From assembly GCA_046047315.1 (NCBI GenBank), contig JBJOID010000055.1:1-6273 (forward strand): DNA of 6,273 bases, written 5' to 3'. This DNA is from WGMK01 sp046047315. GTDB taxonomy: Bacteria; Hydrogenedentota; Hydrogenedentia; Hydrogenedentales; JAEUWI01. This document shows, in pieces, positions 1-5,948 of the stretch. The number at the start of each line of letters is the position of its first letter. Position 1 is the stretch's first letter. Position numbers and translations under genes: made by a program. The notes beneath the pieces were generated by a model. The model did no database searches and was not told where the DNA came from. It was given only the letters and a program-made list of their open reading frames with translations.

Positions 1-467
1 CGCCCGGCATCGGCAAGAGCGAAACCGCGCTGGAACTGGTGGAGCGCGGGCACCGGCTGGTGGCTGACGACGTGGTGCGGGTGAAGCGCCTCCGCGAGGG
101 ACAACTCTACGCCGAGACCAACCCCGTGATTGAGCACCGGATGGAAATCCGCGGGGTGGGCATCATCGACGTGCGCTCGATTTTCGGCGTGGGTTGCGTG
201 CGCAACATCAAGCGCATCGGGCTGGTGATCGAGCTGGAGATGTGGTCGCCTGAGGCGCAGTACGACCGTACCGGGCTGGATGTGGATCATGTGGAGATCC
301 TCGGGGCAACCATTCCCTACATCCGCATTCCCGTGCGGCCGGGCCGCAACATCTCAATCATCATCGAGGTCGCCTCGTTGAACCATCGCCTCAAGGAGTT
401 GGGCGTAAACACGGCGCAGGAACTCAACCAGCGCATCCTTGGTATGATGAACAAGAATTCAAACTGA
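1..467 (+). CDS. hprK: HPr kinase/phosphorylase, C-terminal part (5' end cut by the window)
   Basis: This bifunctional cytoplasmic enzyme phosphorylates the regulatory serine of HPr using ATP or pyrophosphate and can remove that phosphate by phosphorolysis. The frame is open from position 3 to the TGA at 465-467, giving 154 visible residues. Full-length family members have roughly 310-330, so the N-terminal domain and start lie upstream. Visible motifs in order are the end of the Walker A P-loop (PGIGKSE, residues 1-7 of the fragment), RGHRLVADD with the Walker B-like aspartate pair at residues 22-23, the HprK signature EIRGVGIIDVRSIFG at 48-62 (bases 144-188), YDRTGLD, and the C-terminal GRNISIIIEVASLN segment. 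A proline occupies the P-loop position where most HprKs have serine. Its substrate HPr is encoded at 2754-3023, beyond one intervening gene. The identification is secure; only the N-terminal half is unseen. Confidence 0.95.
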   Translation, partial: PGIGKSETALELVERGHRLVADDVVRVKRLREGQLYAETNPVIEHRMEIRGVGIIDVRSIFGVGCVRNIKRIGLVIELEMWSPEAQYDRTGLDVDHVEILGATIPYIRIPVRPGRNISIIIEVASLNHRLKELGVNTAQELNQRILGMMNKNSN

Positions 468-596
468 GCGCGCGCCCTTTGGGCCGCTGATGTTCAGGTT
501 GCTCTCCCGGGACAAATTTCCAAGATCACGATGGACGCCGTTCGCGGCGCCCTGTAGTCGCCACGTGTTCGATCCTCCGCCGCCGCAAGGAGCGTC
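468..596 (+). other. 129-bp intergenic gap between hprK and the GH57 gene
   Basis: This is the only sizeable gap between genes in the window. No stem followed by a T-run is visible, so there is no support for an intrinsic terminator after hprK. The best hairpin near the stop (GCCC-TTT-GGGC) has only four pairs. A loose promoter-like pair, TTGCTC at 499-504 and CAAGAT at 521-526, matches consensus at about half its positions and is not convincing. A 36-codon ORF beginning at ATG 490 crosses the gap and ends in an ATGA overlap with the GH57 start. The gap is long enough to hold a promoter, so the GH57 gene could start a separate transcript, but the sequence does not show one. Confidence 0.6.
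587..592 (+). promoter_or_regulatory. Ribosome-binding site for the GH57 gene
   Basis: AAGGAG is a strong Shine-Dalgarno match. It ends four bases before the ATG at 597, which is close but workable. It supports 597 as the start, in agreement with the family N-terminus, where the HxHQP motif falls within the first 15 residues. Confidence 0.75.
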
Positions 597-2735
597 ATGA
601 AGTCCATTCACCTGATACTCGGATGCCACGCCCACCAGCCCGTGGGCAATTTCGGCTTTGTCTTCGAGGAGGCCTACGATAATTCCTATCTTCCCTTCGT
701 CGAATTGCTGGAGAAGCATCCCGGCGTAAAGACAACGCTGCACTACACAGGCCCCCTCTGGGACTGGTTCGAGGCGCACCGCCCTGAGTATGTGCAGCGC
801 CTTGCCGGGCTTGTGCGGTCGGGACAGGTGGAGATCATGGGCGGGGCGTATTACGAGCCGCTGCTTTGCGCCATACCTGAACGGGACGCACTGGCGCAGA
901 TTCGCCGAATGAACGCGTATTGCGAGCGTCGCTTTGGCAAGCCCCCAGCGGGCATGTGGCTGACGGAGCGGGTGTGGGAGCCCCACATGGCGCGGGTGCT
1001 GGCGGAAGCGGGCATTCGCTACACCGCGCTGGACGACAGCCACTTCATCGTGTCGGGTCTGGACCGCGAGTCGCTCTTCGGGTATTACATGACCGAGGAT
1101 GAAGGGCGGGCAGTGCGCGTGTTTCCCATTCACGAGCGGCTTCGTTACACGATTCCCTTTCATCCGGTGGAGGACACCATCGCCTACCTGCGGGAGCATG
1201 CGACCGAGGACGGACGCCGCTGCGCGGTCTTTCACGACGACACCGAAAAGTTCGGCGTTTGGCCGGGCACCTTCAAGAGCGTTTACGAGGAAGGCTGGCT
1301 CGATCAGTTTTTCTCGGCCATCGAAGAGAACTCCGACTGGATTCGCTGCGTCACCTATTCCGAGTACCTCGAACACAACCCCGCGCTGGGCCGCACCTAC
1401 CTGACCTGCGCCTCCTATTCGGAGATGATGGGCTGGGCCCTGCCCACCCCGATGCAGCATCGCTTGCACGCCGTGGAGCAGGAACTTGCAGCGGACCCGG
1501 AGCGAAAGGCGCGCTTCGGTCTCTTTATACGCGGGGGCTTCTGGCGGAATTTCCTTGCGAAGTACGAGGAGTCCAATAACCTTCAGAAGCGCTTGTTGCG
1601 CAGTAGCAACCACCTCGCGCGGTTGAAGGCGCAGGGTCTTGGAGGACTGGAGGAGGCGGAGCGCCTGCTCCACGAAAGCCAGTGCAACTGCGCGTATTGG
1701 CACGGCGTCTTTGGCGGGCTCTATCTCAACCATCTGCGCACGGCGATATACGAACGCTGCATCGCCGCCGATATCGCCATGGATGCGCTCGAAGAAAAAT
1801 CAGGCGGCGTTCGCGTGAGCGTGGAGGATTTCGACGGCGATGGCCGCGATGAAGTCGTGCTCGATAATTCCGCCTCCACGCTGTTCATTGCCCCCTCCGA
1901 CGGGGGCACCCTGTTTGAATGGGACTACAAGGCGCGCCCTTTCAACCTGATGAACGTGTTGACGCGGCGCGAGGAGGCCTATCACGCGAAACTAGCTGAA
2001 GCAGAGCAGCAGCACGCCGATGGGCATGAGGGTTCAACGAGCATTCACGACATACTGCACGTGAAAGAGGCCGGTCTTCAGCAATTGCTCAACTACGATA
2101 GGCATCGGCGGGCTTCCTTGCGCGACCGATGTTTTCCGCCGCGCACGCCGGTGTCCGCCTTGTGGCGCGACGCCTATACGGAACTGAGCGCGCTGCCGGG
2201 CACTGTCTACGCGCATGAAGTGGAAGCGGGCGGCACGCTCCGGCTGCATGCCGCCAGCGTGGTGTCCGGGCCGATCGATGGACACATCGCCGTCTCGAAA
2301 AGGCTGACCCTCTCCCCGGATGCATCGGCCCTCCGGGTCGCCTATACTGTGGCGAACGTGGGCGCGGCTGAGACGCACTTCCAGTTCGGGATGGACTGGG
2401 CCGTGAATTTCCTGACCGGCAGCGCGCACGACCGCTATTATGTTTCCGATGACGTGGACCTCGGACGCGCCATGCTGGGAACGCGGGACGAACTGGACGG
2501 CCTTGGGCACATCGCGCTTTGCGACGAATACACCGGCATCCGTTTTTCGCTGCGTTTTTCGCTGCCGGCCACAGTCTACCGTTTTCCCCTGGAGACGGTC
2601 AGCCAGTCGGAAGGCGGACAGGAAAAGGTTTATCAAGGCAGCGTGGTGCTGCCGAGTTGGGAAGTGCGGCTTGCACCGTCGGGTGAGTTCAGCGTGGCCA
2701 TCGAGGCCGTGGCGGAACCGCTGGGCCAAGGATGA
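597..2735 (+). CDS. GH57 alpha-amylase/4-alpha-glucanotransferase family protein
   Basis: This is a probable cytoplasmic enzyme that cleaves or transfers alpha-1,4-glucan segments in glycogen or maltodextrin metabolism; no signal peptide is visible. The catalytic domain (about residues 5-300) carries the GH57 motifs in order: HAHQPVGNF at 11-19, GGAYYEP at 82-88, WLTERVWEP at 121-129 with Glu124 matching the nucleophile (Glu123) of the Thermococcus litoralis glucanotransferase, HDDTEKFGVWPGT at 213-225 holding the acid/base aspartate (Asp214 or Asp215), and ASYSEMMGW at 272-280. The central domain (PF09094 type) has GGFWRNF at 313-319 and QCNCAYWHG at 362-370. The C-terminal beta domain (PF09095 type) begins near DFDGDGRDE at 411-419 and contains NLMNVLTRREEAYH. 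Its 712 residues exceed the 659 of the T. litoralis enzyme. Hydrolase versus transferase activity cannot be settled from sequence; architecture favours glucanotransferase. It ends 18 bases before ptsH and is probably cotranscribed with it. Confidence 0.93.
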   Translation: MKSIHLILGCHAHQPVGNFGFVFEEAYDNSYLPFVELLEKHPGVKTTLHYTGPLWDWFEAHRPEYVQRLAGLVRSGQVEIMGGAYYEPLLCAIPERDALAQIRRMNAYCERRFGKPPAGMWLTERVWEPHMARVLAEAGIRYTALDDSHFIVSGLDRESLFGYYMTEDEGRAVRVFPIHERLRYTIPFHPVEDTIAYLREHATEDGRRCAVFHDDTEKFGVWPGTFKSVYEEGWLDQFFSAIEENSDWIRCVTYSEYLEHNPALGRTYLTCASYSEMMGWALPTPMQHRLHAVEQELAADPERKARFGLFIRGGFWRNFLAKYEESNNLQKRLLRSSNHLARLKAQGLGGLEEAERLLHESQCNCAYWHGVFGGLYLNHLRTAIYERCIAADIAMDALEEKSGGVRVSVEDFDGDGRDEVVLDNSASTLFIAPSDGGTLFEWDYKARPFNLMNVLTRREEAYHAKLAEAEQQHADGHEGSTSIHDILHVKEAGLQQLLNYDRHRRASLRDRCFPPRTPVSALWRDAYTELSALPGTVYAHEVEAGGTLRLHAASVVSGPIDGHIAVSKRLTLSPDASALRVAYTVANVGAAETHFQFGMDWAVNFLTGSAHDRYYVSDDVDLGRAMLGTRDELDGLGHIALCDEYTGIRFSLRFSLPATVYRFPLETVSQSEGGQEKVYQGSVVLPSWEVRLAPSGEFSVAIEAVAEPLGQG
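2541..2564 (+). repeat. Perfect 12-bp tandem duplication inside the GH57 gene
   Basis: CGTTTTTCGCTG occurs twice back to back (2541-2552 and 2553-2564). It is in frame and encodes RFSLRFSL at residues 649-656 of the C-terminal beta domain. The identical codons, including both T-runs, point to a replication-slippage duplication rather than chance, but an ancient beta-strand repeat cannot be excluded. Confidence 0.8.
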
Positions 2736-2738
2736 TTT

Positions 2739-2744
2739 GGAGAG
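2739..2744 (+). promoter_or_regulatory. Ribosome-binding site for ptsH
   Basis: GGAGAG begins three bases after the GH57 stop codon. Counted from the GGAG core, it lies 11 bases upstream of the GTG at 2754, a slightly long spacing. No ATG gives a credible HPr N-terminus, so this site helps justify the GTG start. Confidence 0.55.
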
Positions 2745-2753
2745 CAATCCATC

Positions 2754-3023
2754 GTGACCGTTGAACGTGAGATAGAAGTGGTGAACCGCCTCGGTGTGCA
2801 TGCCCGGCCTGCGGCCGCCATTGTGCACGCGGTCCTGAAGTTCAAGTGCGAAGTGCATTTCATACACGAGGGCGCGCGCATCAACGCCAAAAGCATCATG
2901 GGCCTGTTAACGCTCGCGGCCACGCAGGGCACCCGCCTGCGCGTGGTGTGCGAAGGGGAAGACGCGGACCAGGCGATGGACGCCGTGTCGGACCTGTTCG
3001 CGCGCGGTTTCGGAGAGGACTGA
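2754..3023 (+). CDS. ptsH: Phosphocarrier protein HPr
   Basis: HPr is the small cytoplasmic phosphocarrier that takes phosphate from Enzyme I on a histidine and passes it to EIIA proteins. When phosphorylated on serine by HprK it acts as a regulator or is held out of the relay. The 89 residues match the family's usual length of 85-90. The active-site block NRLGVHARPAA contains His16 (His15 in standard numbering). The regulatory block INAKSIMGLL contains Ser47 (Ser46 in standard numbering), with the lysine and hydrophobic residues expected of an HprK target. The protein ends in the common FGED. It starts with GTG, 18 bases after the GH57 stop, and ends four bases before ptsI. With both phosphorylation sites intact and hprK nearby, serine control is very likely. 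It is not an Npr-type HPr lacking the serine site. Confidence 0.96.
   Translation: MTVEREIEVVNRLGVHARPAAAIVHAVLKFKCEVHFIHEGARINAKSIMGLLTLAATQGTRLRVVCEGEDADQAMDAVSDLFARGFGED
3012..3019 (+). promoter_or_regulatory. Ribosome-binding site that decides the ptsI TTG start
   Basis: GGAGAGGA lies within the last codons of ptsH and ends eight bases before the TTG at 3028, an ideal spacing. No in-frame ATG lies near the N-terminus. Starting at the downstream GTG (3055) would remove the start of the conserved HGIAVSPGIAIAPA strand. The TTG is therefore the best-supported start. Confidence 0.7.
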
Positions 3024-3027
3024 ACTG

Positions 3028-4788
3028 TTGGAGCGCGAGTTCCACGGAATCGCCGTGTCGCCCGGCATTGCCATCGCCCCCGCCCTGGTGGCGGGCGGAC
3101 TCCGCCGCGAGGCGCCTGAATACGAGGTGGCAGACACAGAGGAGGAGGTGGCGCGGTTCACTGCGGCGCGCGACGCCACCCGGGCGGACCTCGAACGGCT
3201 CTACCGCAAGACCGCGGCGGAACTGGGCGACGACCACGCGAGCATCTTTAGCGCGCACCTGATGTTGCTTGACGACATCGCCACCGTGGAGGAAGTCGAG
3301 TCGCGCATACGGCGCGAGGGGCGCAACGCCGAGTCGGTCGTGCTGGACGTGACGGCGTTCAACATCGGGTTGCTGAACGGCACGAATGATGCTGCCATGC
3401 GCGAACGGGTGGAAGATCTGGCCGACGTGGCTGATCGCCTGTTGCGGCACTTGTTGAACGAGACCCGCCTTGACCTGCGCGATATCAGCGACCCCGTGAT
3501 TGTTGTTGGCGAGGCGCTTCCTCCCAGCCAGGCGGCTTCGATGAATCTCGCCGCCGTGCGCGGGATTGCGCTCGACACCGGCGGCACCACGTCGCACACG
3601 GCCATCCTCGCGCGTGCACTCGGCATCCCCGCCGTCATGGGTCTGGAGGACTTCACGGCGCACGTCGGCCACGACACCCCGGTCATCGTGGATGGCGGTC
3701 GCGGCCTGGCGATCACCAATCCCCGCCCGGAGACCCTGGCTACATACCGGGAAGCGCAGGCGCGCCTGATTCAGGAGCGCGCGGCCCTGGAAAGCGCGGC
3801 GGGCACGGGGCCCTGCCGGACGTTGGATGGAGTAGAAATCGAAATCCTCGCCAACGTGGCTTTGCCGCTTGAGGTAAGTCCGCGCCTGAAGGACGGAGCG
3901 CGGGGCATCGGTCTCTACCGAACCGAATTTCTGTACCTGAACCGGGGCGCGCTGCCCAGCGAAGACGAGCAGTATGAGGCCTACCGGGTGGCCGCGGCCG
4001 CGATGCACCCGCTACCGGTGACCATACGCACGATGGATATTGGCGGTGACAAGTTCGTTTCGGAAATGGGGCGAGCCATCGAGGAAAATCCTCAGCTGGG
4101 CTGGCGTGCGCTGCGCTTCTGCCTGGACCGGCAGGATATATTCAAGACGCAGCTTCGGGCGATTTTGCGCGCATCAACATTGGGAAACATCAGCATCATG
4201 TTCCCGATGGTGGGTGGACTGAAGGAGCTGCGCGAGGCGCGCCTCATTCTGCGCGAGGTCTCCGCCGAGTGTGACGCCGCAGGCATTGCCTACGATCGAC
4301 GGATGCGGGTGGGCGCCATGGTGGAGATCCCCTCGGCGGTGGTCATTGCCCCCATGCTTGCCCGCGAGTGCGACTTCTTCAGCATCGGTACCAACGACCT
4401 GATTCAGTATACGCTGGCGGTGGACCGGGGCAATGAGCACATCGCGCAGCTTTACCAGCCCACGCATCCGGCGGTGCTGCGCATGATCCAGATGACGGCG
4501 GCGGCCGCGCGCGAGGCGCGCATCCCTTGCACGGTTTGCGGCGAAATGGCCAGCGAGCCGCGCTACACGGCTTTGCTCGCGGGGCTCGGCATAAAGTCGC
4601 TTAGCATGTCGGGGTTCGTGTTGCCGCAGTTGCGCGCGCGGATCAACTCCATGCGCATGGAGGATGCGCTCGCCCTGGCGGATCGTGCGCTCACCCTGAC
4701 CACCGCCGAGGAGATCGACGCCATGCTGGACGCCTACTACGACGCGGAGGAATCATCCACGATGCACGGCAGCGGGGCGCGCCCATGA
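3028..4788 (+). CDS. ptsI: Phosphoenolpyruvate-protein phosphotransferase (Enzyme I)
   Basis: Enzyme I autophosphorylates from phosphoenolpyruvate and passes the phosphate to HPr in the cytoplasm. The protein has 586 residues (E. coli: 575) with the full domain order: N-terminal HPr-binding/swivelling region opening with FHGIAVSPGIAIAPA, the phosphohistidine domain with GGTTSHTAILARALGIPAVMG (His190 = E. coli His189), and the C-terminal PEP-binding TIM barrel. Catalytic positions are all present: Arg298 in GLYRTEF, Arg334 in RTMDIGGDK, the ENPQLGWRA loop, Glu433 in VEIPSA, Asp457 in GTNDLIQYTLAVDR, and Cys504 in CTVCGEMA. Each of the barrel residues is offset by two from E. coli. The late motif SMSGFVLP (526-533) differs from the usual SMSPxxIP. 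It starts with TTG behind a strong ribosome-binding site four bases after ptsH, and its stop overlaps the dxr start by four bases. It looks fully active. Confidence 0.97.
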   Translation: MEREFHGIAVSPGIAIAPALVAGGLRREAPEYEVADTEEEVARFTAARDATRADLERLYRKTAAELGDDHASIFSAHLMLLDDIATVEEVESRIRREGRNAESVVLDVTAFNIGLLNGTNDAAMRERVEDLADVADRLLRHLLNETRLDLRDISDPVIVVGEALPPSQAASMNLAAVRGIALDTGGTTSHTAILARALGIPAVMGLEDFTAHVGHDTPVIVDGGRGLAITNPRPETLATYREAQARLIQERAALESAAGTGPCRTLDGVEIEILANVALPLEVSPRLKDGARGIGLYRTEFLYLNRGALPSEDEQYEAYRVAAAAMHPLPVTIRTMDIGGDKFVSEMGRAIEENPQLGWRALRFCLDRQDIFKTQLRAILRASTLGNISIMFPMVGGLKELREARLILREVSAECDAAGIAYDRRMRVGAMVEIPSAVVIAPMLARECDFFSIGTNDLIQYTLAVDRGNEHIAQLYQPTHPAVLRMIQMTAAAAREARIPCTVCGEMASEPRYTALLAGLGIKSLSMSGFVLPQLRARINSMRMEDALALADRALTLTTAEEIDAMLDAYYDAEESSTMHGSGARP

Positions 4789-5948
4789 GACGGCGGCGGA
4801 TATCCATACTCACCTCCACGGGTTCAATCGGGCAAAGCGCCCTCGATGTCGTGCGCGCCTATCCCGATTTGTTCGAGGTGGTGGCGCTTGGGGCGCACAC
4901 GCAGTGCGAGGCACTGCTGGCGCAGGTGAACGAGTTTCAGCCCGAGTACGTGGTGGTGTCGCACCCCGAGGCGGCGGATCAATTCGCGGGCTACGGCGTG
5001 GCGGCGCGCCTGTTGCGTGGGCCGGAGGGCTTGCGCGAGGCCGCCCAGATCGGCGTCGATGTGGTGCTCTGCGCGGTGGTCGGGGCGGCCGGTTTGGACC
5101 CGCTGCTGGCCGCCATCCAGGCGGGCAACCATGTCGCGGTTGCGAACAAGGAACCCCTGGTGATGGCGGGCAAGGTCATCATGGAGGAGGCCGCCCGGAG
5201 GGGCGTGGCCGTACTGCCGGTGGATAGTGAGCACAATGCCATTTTCCAATGCCTCCATGGCTACCGCCCGGAAGACGTGCAATGCATTCACCTCACCGCC
5301 TCGGGCGGGCCCTTCTATGGAAAGCCGCGCGAAAGCCTGCGGGGGGTGACCCCGGAGCAAGCCGTAAACCACCCCACCTGGGACATGGGCGCGAAGATCA
5401 GCGTGGACAGCGCCACCCTTATGAATAAAGGCCTCGAAATCGTCGAGGCCATGTGGCTGTTTGGGTTACCGGAAAGCGATATAAATGTCGTTATACATCC
5501 ACAAAGCATCGTTCACAGCTTAGTCGAATACCGCGATGGGAACATCCTCGCACAGCTTGGCGTTACCGACATGCGCTTTCCAATCCTGTTCGCACTGACT
5601 TGGCCGGAGCGGGTACAATCGCCAATGCAGCGCCTCGACCTTACGGCGATGGGCGCGTTGACCTTTGCGGCGCCAGACTTTAGCGAGTTCCCGTGCCTCG
5701 CCTTGGCCCGCCGTGCGGCGGCGGCGGGCGGGACGGCCACGGCCATCCTGAACGCAGCGAACGAAGAGGCGGTGGCGGCGTTCCGCCAGCGGCGGATCCC
5801 GTTTCTTTCCATCAGTGACGTGGTGGGCGCGGTGATGGATCGCTGCCCGTTGTCGCCCGATTACAGCATTGAGAGCGTTCTCGATGCGGATCGCCAGGCG
5901 CGCGAGGCGGCGGCGAAAGTGATATCCCAGATAGGAACCTTGGCATGA
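4785..5948 (+). CDS. dxr: 1-deoxy-D-xylulose 5-phosphate reductoisomerase
   Basis: DXR converts 1-deoxy-D-xylulose 5-phosphate to 2-C-methyl-D-erythritol 4-phosphate with NADPH, the second step of the non-mevalonate isoprenoid pathway. Its 387 residues fit the family (E. coli: 398). Visible motifs are the NADPH loop TSTGSIG at 10-16, NKE at 121-123, VDSEHNAIFQ with metal ligands Asp147 and Glu149, ASGGPF at 172-177, the HPTWDMG flexible loop, SVDSATLMNKGLE with Asn214, Lys215 and third metal ligand Glu218, HPQSIVHSLVEY, and the C-terminal LNAANEEAV. The first glycine of the GxTGxIG loop is Thr10 (codon ACC at 4812-4814), which is unusual. The ATG overlaps the ptsI stop (ATGA), with only a weak ribosome-binding site, so translation is probably coupled to ptsI. 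Its own stop overlaps the rseP start in the same way. Confidence 0.97.
   Translation: MRRRRISILTSTGSIGQSALDVVRAYPDLFEVVALGAHTQCEALLAQVNEFQPEYVVVSHPEAADQFAGYGVAARLLRGPEGLREAAQIGVDVVLCAVVGAAGLDPLLAAIQAGNHVAVANKEPLVMAGKVIMEEAARRGVAVLPVDSEHNAIFQCLHGYRPEDVQCIHLTASGGPFYGKPRESLRGVTPEQAVNHPTWDMGAKISVDSATLMNKGLEIVEAMWLFGLPESDINVVIHPQSIVHSLVEYRDGNILAQLGVTDMRFPILFALTWPERVQSPMQRLDLTAMGALTFAAPDFSEFPCLALARRAAAAGGTATAILNAANEEAVAAFRQRRIPFLSISDVVGAVMDRCPLSPDYSIESVLDADRQAREAAAKVISQIGTLA
5430..5450. repeat. Perfect 8-bp inverted repeat with a 5-base loop inside dxr
   Basis: GGCCTCGA (5430-5437) and TCGAGGCC (5443-5450) are exact reverse complements separated by AATCG. The hairpin lies over codons for GLEIVEA, beside the metal ligand Glu218, so the coding constraint is strong. 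There is no T-run after it, so it is not a terminator. It sits just upstream of a locally AT-rich stretch. The structure is directly visible; any function is unproven. Confidence 0.5.
5933..5936 (+). promoter_or_regulatory. Ribosome-binding site for rseP
   Basis: AGGA within the end of dxr lies eight bases before the ATG at 5945. It supports the overlapping ATG as the true start of the protease gene. Confidence 0.55.

Noticed and set aside
468..490. Possible terminator hairpin after hprK
   Set aside because: Only a four-pair stem (GCCC/GGGC) is available, and there is no following T-run.
499..527. Promoter-like hexamers in the hprK-GH57 gap
   Set aside because: TTGCTC and CAAGAT each match consensus at about three of six positions, which is expected by chance.
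459..1733. Long minus-strand ORF of 424 codons opposite the GH57 gene
   Set aside because: It lies opposite a strongly supported gene, its translation shows no recognisable domain, and long antisense ORFs are expected in high-GC coding sequence.
1827..1853. DFDGDGRDE in the GH57 protein as a dockerin or EF-hand module
   Set aside because: Only one copy exists, the EF-hand position 12 is Leu422 rather than an acidic residue, and similar strings mark the start of the C-terminal domain in this enzyme family.
2034..2867. Minus-strand ORF of 277 codons opposite the GH57 3' end and ptsH start
   Set aside because: It crosses the boundary of two sense genes and has no recognisable motif; it is a GC-driven shadow.
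2896..4008. Minus-strand ORF of 370 codons opposite ptsH-ptsI
   Set aside because: It is antisense to two securely identified genes, and its His/Arg/Gly-rich composition is typical of a shadow frame.
5614..5619. TACAAT, a -10-like hexamer inside dxr that might serve rseP
   Set aside because: No acceptable -35 element is present 16-18 bases upstream (the bases there are CGCACT).
5707..5728. Seven-pair GC-only inverted repeat CCCGCCG/CGGCGGG in dxr
   Set aside because: It falls in an Arg/Ala/Gly codon run where such repeats arise from composition alone, and no T-run follows.
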